A DNA stretch of 64,000 nucleotides from Affinirhizobium lemnae (GCF_022968395.1 NZ_JALJQZ010000005.1:1-64000), one strand, 5' to 3'. Counted from the first letter of the stretch, positions 39,245 to 49,510 are shown. Numbers and translations: made by a program. Notes: generated by a model not told the origin, from the sequence alone.

Positions 39245-41114
39245 GATCATTCATATCATTGCACTCAATTTGCCACTGGTGATGTTTTCATCAGTGATGC
39301 TGATGCTGCTGCTCGGCTATCCGGTTGCCTTCACGCTCGCAGCAGGCGGCTTGATCTTCTTCGTCGTCGGCGTTGAACTCTCGCATATCTCACCAGACAT
39401 CCGGTTGTTCTGGCCCCTCCTCCAGTCGCATCCCGAACGCATTTACGGGATCATGTATAATGACACGCTGCTGTCGATCCCCTTCTTTACCTTCATGGGG
39501 ATCATTCTTGAGCGATCAAGGATGGCGGAGGATCTGCTGGACACGATTGGCCAGTTGTTTGGCCCTGTCCGCGGCGGTCTTGCCTATGCGGTCATCCTCG
39601 TCGGCGCCTTGCTCGGAGCAACGACCGGTGTCGTTGCTGCATCCGTCATGGCCATGGGATTGATCTCGCTTCCGATTATGATGCGGTACGGCTATAACCG
39701 TCCGCTGGTATCCGGCACGATCGCAGCGTCCGGCACGCTTGCACAGATCGTGCCCCCATCGCTCGTTTTGATCGTCATGGCCGACCAGCTTGGTCGCTCT
39801 GTTGGCGACATGTATGTCGGCGCACTCTATCCCGCCCTGCTGATCGTAGGCGTTTACTGCCTTTACATCTTCGCGGTCACACTGGTGAAGCCAGAATGGG
39901 CACCCGCACTGCCGCAGGAAGCACGCACGCTCGGAAATGGCGTGACGTCCCTGGCTGTGATGTTCGTCATTGCGATTGGCCTCTATTACCTTGGCCTGCA
40001 CATTCTCTTTGTCGGCATTCAGAGTGAGGAATGGCGACTTGTTGCGGCTCTGGCATTCGCCGTCGGCGTCGTTTATGTGGTGGCGCTCGTCAACGAGAAA
40101 ATCGAAAAGAAAATCATCTCGCGTCTTTCCGAACGCGTGATCATCGTTCTGATTCCGCCTTTGGCCCTTATCTTTCTGGTTCTCGGCACGATCTTCCTAG
40201 GCATTGCCACGCCGACGGAAGGTGGCGCCATGGGTGCCACTGGTGCCCTTCTTCTTGCACTTGCCAAGGGCCGCCTGACTCTTGGGTCAATCAAAACGGC
40301 TCTGGACGCAACCACGCGCCTGTCGGCCTTCGTGATGATGATCCTGATCGGTGCGCGTGTGTTTGGCCTTACCTTCTACGGCATCAATGGCAATGTCTGG
40401 ATGGAGGAATTGCTACTGGCGCTGCCAGGCGGAGAATACGGCTTCCTGATCGTCGTCACGATCATCGTTTTCATTCTCGGCTGCTTCCTCGACTTCTTCG
40501 AAATTGCCTTCATCATGGTGCCGCTTCTGGCGCCTGTTGCAGACAAGCTCGGCATCGATCTGGTCTGGTTCGGCATCATCCTTGGTATCAACCTTCAGAC
40601 CTCGTTCCTGACACCACCGTTCGGCTTCTCCCTCTTCTTCCTGCGCTCCATTGCGCCGGCAAGTCCATGGGTCGACAAGGTCACAGGCAAGACCATGCCA
40701 CCTGTCAGAACGACGGAAATCTATAAGGGCGTCTTCCCCTACATCATCATCCAGTTCGTGATGATTCTGGTTGTGATTGCATTCCCGGGACTGGTCATGC
40801 ATTACAAGACAGACCAACCGACAACCAATCCTTCCGATGTGCAAATTCAATTGCCGGGGATGGGATCCGGCAGCACACCTGGAAATGACGGTCTGCAACT
40901 TGGCCTTCCCCCGCTCGGTGGGCAGAACGGTTCAGCGCCCGCCATGGGCCTTCCGCCATTGACCTTCGGCAATGACAGCCTGCCAGCAGGCCAATCTGGA
41001 TCAGCCCCAGCCTTGGGACTGCCGCCGTTGAATGGTCTGCCTGGACAACAGCCGACGCAAACGCAACCGTCCGGTCAGCCGGATTTGAGCCAACCGCCCA
41101 AGATCAATCCTTGA
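39237..41114 (+). CDS. dctM: TRAP transporter large permease (DctM type) with an extended C-terminal tail
   Basis: 625 aa, longer than most DctM proteins (about 430-500). Many membrane segments with GALLGATTGVVAASVMAMG and the TPTEGGAMGA motif are typical. The last 85 or so residues form a proline/glycine/glutamine-rich tail with a repeated unit (LGLPPL, MGLPPL, LGLPPL), probably disordered and facing one side of the membrane. The tail's role is unknown. Cotranscribed with dctQ. Confidence 0.92.
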   Translation: MAEIIHIIALNLPLVMFSSVMLMLLLGYPVAFTLAAGGLIFFVVGVELSHISPDIRLFWPLLQSHPERIYGIMYNDTLLSIPFFTFMGIILERSRMAEDLLDTIGQLFGPVRGGLAYAVILVGALLGATTGVVAASVMAMGLISLPIMMRYGYNRPLVSGTIAASGTLAQIVPPSLVLIVMADQLGRSVGDMYVGALYPALLIVGVYCLYIFAVTLVKPEWAPALPQEARTLGNGVTSLAVMFVIAIGLYYLGLHILFVGIQSEEWRLVAALAFAVGVVYVVALVNEKIEKKIISRLSERVIIVLIPPLALIFLVLGTIFLGIATPTEGGAMGATGALLLALAKGRLTLGSIKTALDATTRLSAFVMMILIGARVFGLTFYGINGNVWMEELLLALPGGEYGFLIVVTIIVFILGCFLDFFEIAFIMVPLLAPVADKLGIDLVWFGIILGINLQTSFLTPPFGFSLFFLRSIAPASPWVDKVTGKTMPPVRTTEIYKGVFPYIIIQFVMILVVIAFPGLVMHYKTDQPTTNPSDVQIQLPGMGSGSTPGNDGLQLGLPPLGGQNGSAPAMGLPPLTFGNDSLPAGQSGSAPALGLPPLNGLPGQQPTQTQPSGQPDLSQPPKINP

Positions 41115-41134
41115 GATTGCATCGGTCCTGACAT

Positions 41135-41164
41135 CAAGGCCTCACCTCGGTGGGGCCTTTTTCA
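41135..41164 (+). terminator. Terminator after dctM
   Basis: AAGGCCTCACC pairs with GGTGGGGCCTT, with one wobble, and a T run follows. Confidence 0.75.
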
Positions 41165-41185
41165 TACCTGATGCAAGCAACAAAA

Positions 41186-41209
41186 AACCCGGGGTTGAAG
41201 CCCCGGGTT
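41186..41209 (-). terminator. Terminator after the TRAP binding-protein gene
   Basis: A perfect 9-bp inverted repeat (AACCCGGGG / CCCCGGGTT) lies 23 bp beyond the stop of the minus-strand gene and is followed on that strand by TTTT. Confidence 0.85.
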
Positions 41210-41232
41210 CGTTTGGAAAGCGGATGAGTTGA

Positions 41233-42339
<1,107 letters not shown>

Positions 42340-42595
42340 TTAGTACCTCCCGTTATTGATGCGCCGACGGTTTTTTCTCCCCTCGATCGGCCATGGTTCG
42401 AAGTAAACATGAGGTCTGTCCGCTGGCAAGCGGTCGGGATAATATTCCTTCGCGATTGGTGACCGGAAGAGCACAATACTTTCGTCTAATGTAATCTCGT
42501 TGACTAAAACTTTGGCAGTTCAGGGCAGACTGAGGGTTACGCTTGACACTGGACTGGCCTGCTGGTGAAAAATACAGCTGTATTCGGAGTATCCT

Positions 42596-43357
42596 ATGAC
42601 CCTGCCGCTCATCGCCATTCCCGCCGATATTCGCCATCTCGACAAGGCGGATTGGCACGCCGTCCAGACGCAATATGTCAACGCCGTGCTGAAGGTCGCC
42701 AACGGAATGCCGATCATCATACCGGCGCTTGAAACCGGGGCGGACTTGCAGACGGTTCTTGATCGGGTGGACGGTGTCCTGATCTCGGGTTCGGCCACGA
42801 ATGTGCACCCTTCCCTCTACGGCGCGGACTGGACGGAAGCAGACGGCCCGTTCGATCCCGCCCGTGATGCCACCTCGCTTGAACTCATTCGCCAGACGAT
42901 AGAACACGGCATTCCGCTGCTCGCCATCTGCCGGGGCATACAGGAATTGAACGTTGCACTTGGAGGAACCCTGGCACGGGAGATTCAGGATCAGCCCGGC
43001 ACATGGGATCATCGCAAGCCGCCGGTCGAAAGCCGTGACGAGATGTATTCGATCCGCCAGCCGGTGCTGATCGAACAGGGGTCCTGCATGGAACACTATC
43101 TGGGTCTGACCGGAGAAGTTCAGGTCAACTCCCTGCATCGTCAGGCAATCGGCGAGAAAGCACCGCGCCTGCAGGTGGAAGCCAAGGCAGAGGATGGCAC
43201 CATTGAAGCCGTTTCGGTGATCGGTGCCACGGGCTTTGCCGTCGGCGTTCAATGGCATCCGGAATACTGGGCGGAAGGAGATCGTCCCTCCCGCGCCCTG
43301 TTCGAGGCGTTCGGAGCCGCCGTCCGAGACTATGCGGCCAATAGACCAAAAGCCTGA
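42596..43357 (+). CDS. Class I glutamine amidotransferase-like hydrolase (PuuD / peptidase C26 type)
   Basis: 253 aa. The nucleophile Cys is in LLAICRGIQELNVALGG, with His and Glu in VQWHPEY; SGSATNVHPSLYG is typical of gamma-glutamyl-GABA hydrolases. Such enzymes release GABA from gamma-glutamyl-GABA in putrescine breakdown. No other puu gene is adjacent, so the substrate is uncertain. Its stop abuts the stop of the next, convergent gene with no gap. Confidence 0.88.
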   Translation: MTLPLIAIPADIRHLDKADWHAVQTQYVNAVLKVANGMPIIIPALETGADLQTVLDRVDGVLISGSATNVHPSLYGADWTEADGPFDPARDATSLELIRQTIEHGIPLLAICRGIQELNVALGGTLAREIQDQPGTWDHRKPPVESRDEMYSIRQPVLIEQGSCMEHYLGLTGEVQVNSLHRQAIGEKAPRLQVEAKAEDGTIEAVSVIGATGFAVGVQWHPEYWAEGDRPSRALFEAFGAAVRDYAANRPKA

Positions 43358-44320
43358 TTAGGTCGTAACCGGCGTTTCCGGCACGGCCGTCAGCAACTGC
43401 TTCTCGCTGAACCACTTGATAAGGTTGTCGACAACAAGATCGGCCATATCGTTGCGTGTCGGCACCGATGCCGAAGCCACATGCGGCAGCATGCAAAGGG
43501 TGGGAAGATCAAAGAACCCGGCTGGAATCTTCGGCTCGTCATAGAAGACATCCAGTCCTGCGGCAGCAATGGTGCCTTGGCGCAGCGCGGTCTCGAGCGC
43601 CTCTTCATCGACGCTGGTGCCCCGACCCACATTGATGAAAACGCCGTTCGGCCCCAGTGCCGCAAGAACCTCGGCATTGATGATCTTGTGCGTTTCCGGC
43701 GTCGCCGGAATGATGGAGATCAGCGTATCGACAGACTTCGCCAGTTCCACGGCAGAAGACGCATAGGTGTAGCTCACATCCTTGCGCGGCGTGCGCGTAT
43801 GATAGCTGAGCTTCACCTTGAACGGCTCCAGCCGCTTGGCAATCTCAAGCCCGATACGCCCCAGCCCCAGAAGGCCGACATGCCGGTTCTTCAGCGAAAG
43901 CGGCGTGAGCGGGAACGGTCCTTCCTTTTCCCAGCGTCCTTCGCGCAGATAGGTTTCGGCCAGCGGCAGACGACGGATCGTGTTCAGGAGAAGGCCGATC
44001 GTCGTATCCGCCACCTCGTCGTTCAGAACGTCCGGCGTGTTCGTGACGAGAACGCCTTTGGTTGCCGCATGCCGGGCATCCACCCCGTCATAGCCTACGC
44101 CGAAATTGGCAATCACTTCAGCGTTCGGCAGTTGATCGATCCAGTCGGCAGGCATCTTGTTGGTGGTTGCGACGCCGCGAATACGGGCTCTCTGCTCATC
44201 CGTAAGCTGCATTTCAAAACCGACTGGCGTCTGCAGAAGATCGAAGGCCTGCGCCAGCCGTTCCAGAACGCGGGGATGCATGCGGCCCGGCACGAGCACG
44301 GTGATCTTGTTGTCAGTCAT
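43358..44320 (-). CDS. D-isomer-specific 2-hydroxyacid dehydrogenase
   Basis: 320 aa. NAD(P)-binding motif VGLLGLGRIGLEIAKRLEPF (about 148-167), and the catalytic Arg, Glu and His in FINVGRGTSVDE, DVFYDEP and MLPHVAS. It reduces a 2-oxo acid (glyoxylate or hydroxypyruvate type) or oxidises the hydroxy acid. Upstream is a long inverted repeat (44373-44418) and, further, a LacI regulator on the same strand. Confidence 0.9.
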   Translation of the reverse strand: MTDNKITVLVPGRMHPRVLERLAQAFDLLQTPVGFEMQLTDEQRARIRGVATTNKMPADWIDQLPNAEVIANFGVGYDGVDARHAATKGVLVTNTPDVLNDEVADTTIGLLLNTIRRLPLAETYLREGRWEKEGPFPLTPLSLKNRHVGLLGLGRIGLEIAKRLEPFKVKLSYHTRTPRKDVSYTYASSAVELAKSVDTLISIIPATPETHKIINAEVLAALGPNGVFINVGRGTSVDEEALETALRQGTIAAAGLDVFYDEPKIPAGFFDLPTLCMLPHVASASVPTRNDMADLVVDNLIKWFSEKQLLTAVPETPVTT

Positions 44321-44372
44321 GATGAATTTCCTATCGAAGAGATTGCGGACGCGAGTGGCGCATACTGCGTCA

Positions 44373-44418
44373 GAAATTGCGCAGAAACAAACGCATGTGC
44401 TTTATTTCTGCGCAATTT
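44373..44418. promoter_or_regulatory. Long inverted repeat upstream of the hydroxyacid dehydrogenase
   Basis: AAATTGCGCAGAAA (44374-44387) and its exact complement (44405-44418) are separated by 17 nt, starting 53 bp upstream of the ATG. It has no T run after it on either strand. Likely an operator for a dimeric or tetrameric regulator, possibly the nearby LacI protein (inference). Confidence 0.45.
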
Positions 44419-44457
44419 TCACAGTCCATGACGCCAATGGCTTCGCTTGCAGATAGA

Positions 44458-44605
44458 CCCCTCCCCCGCCCTCCCCACAAGGGGGAGGGAGTTCGGGGGG
44501 CATTCGCGATAACCGCCAGTTTTCCCATTATCAATTTGGCGAGCTAGGCTGTCAGCGGCTCGCTCGACCTGCTCCCTCCCCCTTGTGGGGAGGGTCGGGG
44601 AGGGG
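44458..44605. repeat. Pair of inverted 34-bp GC-rich repeats
   Basis: The arm at 44458-44491 begins CCCCTCCCCCGCCCTCC; the arm at 44572-44605 is its reverse complement with 2 mismatches. Each arm is itself partly palindromic (CTCCC...GGGAG around CCTTGTGG). They enclose 80 bp with no gene. The pattern resembles dispersed intergenic repeats of Rhizobiales. Confidence 0.65.
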
Positions 44606-44656
44606 AATTTTGATTTTGGGCATATTTGTGCGGTATTGCCTCAAGCGGCAAAAAAG

Positions 44657-45679
44657 TCAGCTACGCGGCTGGTAGGGTCCGGTTGACTGCCGGATCCGCA
44701 TCTCCGGCTTGATGAGATGGATGCCATCCGGCTCATGGCTTCCGGCAAGGCGGTCGAGCAGAGCGCGGGCGGCAAGTCGCCCCACTTCGGTCTGGCCGTT
44801 CCAGACCGTGGTTAGAGAAGGCGTGGCGATGGATGCCTCTTCCAGATCGTCATAGCCGGTGACGGAAATATCCTTGCCCGGCGTAAGTCCCGCTCGGGCA
44901 ATGCCGTTCATCAGGCCAATGGCAACGAGATCGTTCCAGCACACGGCAGCCGTCGGTTTCTGCGGCAGGGACAGGAAATGCACCGCTGCCTCGAACCCGC
45001 CCTGCTTCGTGCGGGGTCCGGGAATGCGCAGCTCGGAATCCACTTCAATCCCGGCCTTTCGAAGCGCATTCACATAGCCCTGATAGCGGTCACGCCCTGT
45101 CGACGTCTGGTCCGTGCCGCCAATCATCGCGATGCTGCGATGACCCAGTCCGATCAGATGGTTGGTTGCAAGCGAAATGCCGTAACTGTCGTCGCCACGG
45201 TAGGTTGGCAGATCCACTCCTTCCATGGAGCGCGCGACGAGGATTGCGGGCATACCGTTCGCCTCGGCCAGCTTCACATCCTCAAGCGGCGTTCCGATTG
45301 CAGGAGACATGATCACACCGTCACCGCCAAGCTGCAGAAGCGTTTCAATGAAGGTGCGCTGCTTTTCGACCGAATCATAATGATTGGAGAGAATGAAGGT
45401 CTGGCGGCTGCGATCCAGCTCGCTTTCGATGGCCTTGAGAATTTCTCCGTAGAACGGGTTCATGATGTCGTGCACGACAACCCCGATGATACCCGAGCGG
45501 GATGTCCGCAGGCTGGCAGCACGGCGGTTGTAGATATATCCCAGCGCGCGGGCCTGTTCCTTGATCTTCTCCCGCGTATCGGAAGCAACCAGCGGGCTGT
45601 CACGCAGCGCAAGCGATATGGTCGCGGTAGACAGCCCAAGGCTCTCCGCGATGGTCGACAATTTGATTTTCTGAACCAC
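44657..45679 (-). CDS. LacI-family transcriptional regulator
   Basis: 340 aa. The N-terminal helix-turn-helix and hinge are KLSTIAESLGLSTATISLAL, then TREKIKEQARALGYIYN. A periplasmic-binding-like sugar-sensor domain follows. Ligand unknown. A short inverted repeat TTAAA-CAA-TTTAA at 45724-45736 lies 45 bp upstream and could be its own operator. It may control the dehydrogenase downstream on the same strand. Confidence 0.9.
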   Translation of the reverse strand: MVQKIKLSTIAESLGLSTATISLALRDSPLVASDTREKIKEQARALGYIYNRRAASLRTSRSGIIGVVVHDIMNPFYGEILKAIESELDRSRQTFILSNHYDSVEKQRTFIETLLQLGGDGVIMSPAIGTPLEDVKLAEANGMPAILVARSMEGVDLPTYRGDDSYGISLATNHLIGLGHRSIAMIGGTDQTSTGRDRYQGYVNALRKAGIEVDSELRIPGPRTKQGGFEAAVHFLSLPQKPTAAVCWNDLVAIGLMNGIARAGLTPGKDISVTGYDDLEEASIATPSLTTVWNGQTEVGRLAARALLDRLAGSHEPDGIHLIKPEMRIRQSTGPYQPRS

Positions 45680-45759
45680 AACCCCTCCCGGCGGATTCCC
45701 GATCTAACGGATCTAAAAATTCTTTAAACAATTTAATCCGCGATTGCAATCCGCCGTCA

Positions 45760-46272
45760 TCAATCTGTCACAACCTCTTCCTCATCCTCAGATTGCGCCT
45801 CTCCAATCAGGTTCCGATTGAGCGCCTTCAGAAGCTTCAGCAGTGTCCGGATCTCCTTGTCAGAGAAATCCTCAAGTGCCTTGGAGTTGGTTGCAGCGGT
45901 GGCAAAGTTGATCTTTTCGAGGCTGTGCAGACCCAGAGGCGTCAGATGCACTTTCACCTGTCGGCCATCTCCCCCGTCCGGCTTTCGCTGAACGAAGCCT
46001 TGCGCCTCCATGCGGCCAATGGTGCGGGTCATGGTGGGAGCCTTCACGCCAAGACGATGCGCCAGCTCACCGGGTGTCAAAGCCTCACCTTCCGCCAGAG
46101 CGAGGATAACCCCATCCTGACCGGAATAGAGCCCTGCCTCCAGGAGATTGCGAGAATGGACCGTTCGCATTGAACGAGCGGCCCCTGCAAGCGCGGGCGC
46201 CAGATCATGCGCGCCGCCGGGCGCCTTCTTGCGACCAGCCTTTTCCTTCTTCTCGCCCTTTTTCTTGCTCAT
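45760..46272 (-). CDS. MarR-family transcriptional regulator
   Basis: 170 aa. After a lysine-rich start, a winged helix is seen (LTPGELAHRLGVKAPTMTRT, then GGDGRQVKVHLTPLG) with flanking dimerisation helices; the C-terminus is acidic. It is divergent from the creatininase-family gene 70 bp away and so may repress it. Ligand unknown. Confidence 0.88.
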   Translation of the reverse strand: MSKKKGEKKEKAGRKKAPGGAHDLAPALAGAARSMRTVHSRNLLEAGLYSGQDGVILALAEGEALTPGELAHRLGVKAPTMTRTIGRMEAQGFVQRKPDGGDGRQVKVHLTPLGLHSLEKINFATAATNSKALEDFSDKEIRTLLKLLKALNRNLIGEAQSEDEEEVVTD

Positions 46273-46342
46273 CTCCCGCCCTTCCCGCTATACCACGCCT
46301 GCGCCTCATCAATCCTTAGCCAAAGCGGAACGTGATCGCCAG

Positions 46343-47140
46343 ATGTCCCCAGAACTGCCCCGGCCCCGCTTCCACGAGAATGACAGGATGCTGCCCCCCG
46401 AAAAGCGGGCAGACTGGATTGTCGTCTTGCCGCTCGGTGCCCATGAGCAGCATGGTCCGCATCTGCCCTTCGAGACCGATAGCCTGATCGCCGTCGGTCT
46501 CGTCGAGCGCCTCATCACTGCCCTGCCGAAAGATCTGCCTGTCTCCTTCCTTCCCGTCGAACGCATTGGCTATTCCATCGAGCATGCGGACGTGCCCGGC
46601 ACGCGCACACTTTCCTTTGCGCAGGCCATCAACCGCTGGCTGGCGATTGCGGAAGGCCTGGCGGACCAGGGCATCCGCAAATTCGTGATGCTGAATGCCC
46701 ATGGCGGCAATTCTCCGCTGATGACGGTGGTTGCGACCGAAGCACGCGTGCGCTTCAATATGCTGGCCGTCGCCACAAGCTGGACCCGCTTCGGCCAGCC
46801 GGAAGGCTGGATTTCGCCTGAAGCCAAGGCGATTGATATTCACGGCGGTGATATCGAAACATCCGTCATGCTGGCGCTTCATCCGGACAAGGTCGATATG
46901 GCGAAAGTGGCCTCCTTCGGTTCCCGCCAGTCCGACTTCGCCAGAGACTTCAAGCATCTGCGCGCCTATGGGCCCCACGCCTTCGGCTGGAAGATGTCCG
47001 ACCTGAACAGGCAGGGCGTCGCTGGAAACGCGGCTGCAGCAACCGCACAACGCGGCGAACAACTCGTTGCACATGCGGTGAGCGGCTTTCTCGAACTGCT
47101 GGATGACGTCCACCGCTTCGATTTGTCCACGCTCTCGTGA
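46343..47140 (+). CDS. Creatininase-family amidohydrolase
   Basis: 265 aa from the ATG at 46343; the frame is open upstream across the MarR gene but that part is not coding. Metal-binding motifs of the family are LGAHEQHGPHLPFETD, NAHGGN and DIHGGDIETS. Members hydrolyse creatinine or related cyclic amides and formamides; the exact substrate is not deducible. The ribosome site is weak. Divergent from marR. Confidence 0.88.
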   Translation: MSPELPRPRFHENDRMLPPEKRADWIVVLPLGAHEQHGPHLPFETDSLIAVGLVERLITALPKDLPVSFLPVERIGYSIEHADVPGTRTLSFAQAINRWLAIAEGLADQGIRKFVMLNAHGGNSPLMTVVATEARVRFNMLAVATSWTRFGQPEGWISPEAKAIDIHGGDIETSVMLALHPDKVDMAKVASFGSRQSDFARDFKHLRAYGPHAFGWKMSDLNRQGVAGNAAAATAQRGEQLVAHAVSGFLELLDDVHRFDLSTLS

Positions 47141-47143
47141 GGC

Positions 47144-47160
47144 ATGTGAACATATAACAT
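47144..47160 (+). promoter_or_regulatory. Possible Zur box upstream of the CobW gene
   Basis: The 17-bp stretch ATGTGAACATATAACAT has a complete right half (ATAACAT) and a 5-of-7 left half of the alphaproteobacterial zinc-uptake-regulator palindrome. It lies 95 bp before the CobW start. CobW metallochaperones are frequent Zur targets, which supports but does not prove the call. Confidence 0.4.
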
Positions 47161-47254
47161 AAGGAAAGCCTTTGAACTCGACGGTACGAGGGCTTATATG
47201 GACGAAAATCGCTGACGCTCCATCCGCGAGCGCCCTCATTTCCCGGAGGTTCCC

Positions 47255-48376
47255 ATGGCCGATACTGCGACACAGAAGCCCGTACCCGTGACCGTTTTGA
47301 CCGGTTACCTCGGCGCCGGCAAGACAACGCTTCTCAACCGCATCCTGTCCGAAAGCCACGGCAAGAAATACGCCGTCATCGTCAACGAGTTCGGTGAAAT
47401 CGGCATCGACAACGATCTGATCGTCGAGTCGGACGAAGAGATCTACGAGATGAACAATGGCTGCGTCTGCTGCACGGTGCGTGGCGACCTGATCCGCGTG
47501 GTTGAAGGCCTCATGCGCCGTCCGGGCCGCTTCGACGGCATCATTGTTGAAACGACTGGCCTTGCTGATCCGGTGCCGGTTGCCCAAACCTTTTTCATGG
47601 ACGACGACGTTCGCTCCAAGACGGAACTGGACGCGGTCGTGGCCCTCGTGGATGCCAAGCATCTGCCGCTGCGCCTGAAGGATAGCCGCGAGGCTGAGGA
47701 CCAGATCGCCTTTGCCGATGTCGTGGTCGTCAACAAGACGGATCTGGTAACGCCGGCAGAACTGGCGACGATCGAGGAAATCGTACGCGCCATCAACCCG
47801 ACGGCCCGCATCTACAAGACCACCCGTTCGGGTGTCGATCTCGCCCGCGTGCTGGATCAGGGGGCGTTCAACCTGGAACGCGCGCTGGAAAACGATCCGC
47901 ATTTCCTTGAACATGGCCATGAAGACCATGTCTGCGGACCGGATTGCGACCACCATCACCACGATCATGACCATGGGCACGACCATGGCCATCATCATCA
48001 TGATCATGGTCACGATCACCACCATGACCACGGGCATGATCACCATCACCATGCAGCACCGTCTGCCATCCATGATGTGACCGTAAAGTCCATTTCGCTG
48101 CGCGGCGGTGAAATGAACCCGGATCGCTTTTTCCCGTGGATCCAGAAGATCACGCAGACGCAAGGCCCCAACATCCTGCGTCTGAAGGGCATCATCGCAT
48201 TTGCGGGCGATGACGAGCGTTATGTGGTGCAGGGTGTTCACATGATCATCGAAGGCGACCACCAGCGCGCCTGGAAGGAAGGCGAAAAGCGCGAAAGCCG
48301 CCTCGTCTTCATCGGTCGCGATCTGGACCGCGAGAAGATCGAACAGAGCTTCCTCGCCTGCCAGGCAAATGGCTGA
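47255..48376 (+). CDS. CobW/COG0523-family GTPase, probable zinc metallochaperone
   Basis: 373 aa. P-loop GYLGAGKTTLLNRIL, metal-binding GCVCC (about residue 69) and NKTD are all present. A histidine/aspartate-rich stretch (about residues 221-270, in the DNA at about 47915-48057) separates the GTPase from the CobW C-domain. Such stretches are typical of zinc-handling COG0523 proteins rather than the cobalamin CobW. It would use GTP to deliver metal to a client protein. Followed 48 bp later by a WD40 protein, which may be its partner. A Zur-like box lies upstream. Confidence 0.88.
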   Translation: MADTATQKPVPVTVLTGYLGAGKTTLLNRILSESHGKKYAVIVNEFGEIGIDNDLIVESDEEIYEMNNGCVCCTVRGDLIRVVEGLMRRPGRFDGIIVETTGLADPVPVAQTFFMDDDVRSKTELDAVVALVDAKHLPLRLKDSREAEDQIAFADVVVVNKTDLVTPAELATIEEIVRAINPTARIYKTTRSGVDLARVLDQGAFNLERALENDPHFLEHGHEDHVCGPDCDHHHHDHDHGHDHGHHHHDHGHDHHHDHGHDHHHHAAPSAIHDVTVKSISLRGGEMNPDRFFPWIQKITQTQGPNILRLKGIIAFAGDDERYVVQGVHMIIEGDHQRAWKEGEKRESRLVFIGRDLDREKIEQSFLACQANG

Positions 48377-48424
48377 TAACAGGCCCTGCCTCAAGAACTG
48401 ACATAGAAAAGGATTGCCCAGGAA

Positions 48425-49411
48425 ATGCCGACAGTTGCCCCGTTCGACATCGAAGGACACGTGATTGCGACACATTTCCTGGGCGATACGCCCTTCTTCG
48501 CCACGGCTGCGGGAGAGTTGCGCAGACTGGATGAAGGAGAAAAGGTCACACCCCTGCATGCGGGTATGCTGACCTGCATCAAGGACCCTTTCAGCGCCTC
48601 CCTGCTGACGGCCGGCGAAGACGGCAAGGTGATGCGTGTGGCGGCCGATGGCTCGAGCAAGCTGATTGCCGAAGCGCCACGAAAGTGGATCACGGTTGTC
48701 GCGGGCGGACCGCAGGGTGCGGTGGGTTACGCCTACGGCAAGGCCAGCATCATTGTGCTGCCGGATGGTTCAACCAAGGAATTCACCGAAGAGCGCACGG
48801 TCGAGGCTCTGGCCTTTGCGTCCAAAGGTTTGCGCATCGCAGCTGCACGCTACAACGGCGTTTCCCTGCATTGGGTCAACACCAATGCACCGCCGACGGA
48901 TCTGGAATGGAAGGGTGCGCATACAGGCGTGACCTTCTCGCCGGATGGTCGCTTTCTCGTAACCACCATGCAGGAAAATGCCTTGCATGGCTGGAAGCTG
49001 GACGGCAAGCCAGGTGAACCCCGCCATATGCGCATGACCGGTTATCCATCCAAGGTAAAATCCTACTCCTGGTCTCCCAAGGGTAAATGGCTGGCAACCT
49101 CTGGTGCGCCAGCGGCGATCGTCTGGCCTTTCTCGGCCAAGGATGGCCCTATGGGCAAGGCGCCGCTGGAACTTGGCACGCGCGCAAACATCATGGTCAC
49201 CTGCGTTGCCTTCCATCCTGCCGAGGAAGTTCTCGCCATCGGCTACATCGATGGCATGGTGCTGGGCGTTCGCGTCGGCGATGGCAAGGAGGCGCTGCTG
49301 CGCCGTGCGGGAAATGGCGCCATCACCGCCATGAGCTGGAGTGCCAATGGCAAGCTTTTGTCCTTCGGTTCAGAAGCAGGCGATTGCGGCATCATCGATA
49401 TCGCAGCCTGA
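48425..49411 (+). CDS. WD40-repeat protein
   Basis: 328 aa with about six or seven WD40-like blades; typical segments are GVTFSPDGRFLVTTMQENAL, SYSWSPKGKWLATSGAP and AMSWSANGKLLSFGSEAG. No signal peptide, so a cytosolic beta-propeller scaffold. It directly follows the CobW gene, in the same direction, and may take part in metal delivery (inference). Confidence 0.85.
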   Translation: MPTVAPFDIEGHVIATHFLGDTPFFATAAGELRRLDEGEKVTPLHAGMLTCIKDPFSASLLTAGEDGKVMRVAADGSSKLIAEAPRKWITVVAGGPQGAVGYAYGKASIIVLPDGSTKEFTEERTVEALAFASKGLRIAAARYNGVSLHWVNTNAPPTDLEWKGAHTGVTFSPDGRFLVTTMQENALHGWKLDGKPGEPRHMRMTGYPSKVKSYSWSPKGKWLATSGAPAAIVWPFSAKDGPMGKAPLELGTRANIMVTCVAFHPAEEVLAIGYIDGMVLGVRVGDGKEALLRRAGNGAITAMSWSANGKLLSFGSEAGDCGIIDIAA

Positions 49412-49510
49412 TCGGCCGTTCATTTGGCAGGGCAGGAACTGCAGTAGAACGACAAAGGGGCGTCATTCCTGCCCAACCGAAACTCACGCGTGCCAAGGGC
49501 AAAACACGAT

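Noticed and set aside
47141-47254. Possible cobalamin riboswitch before the CobW gene
   Set aside because: The leader is only about 95 bp and lacks the conserved B12-box sequence. The protein is of the zinc-type COG0523 subgroup.
47920-48060. Short tandem CAT/CAC/GAC pattern that resembles a microsatellite or a CRISPR-like repeat
   Set aside because: It encodes the His/Asp-rich stretch of the CobW protein in frame, with no spacer structure.
46316-48559. 747-codon open frame antisense to the creatininase and CobW genes
   Set aside because: Spans two well-supported genes, has low-complexity Met/Val runs opposite the His-rich region, and no family signature.
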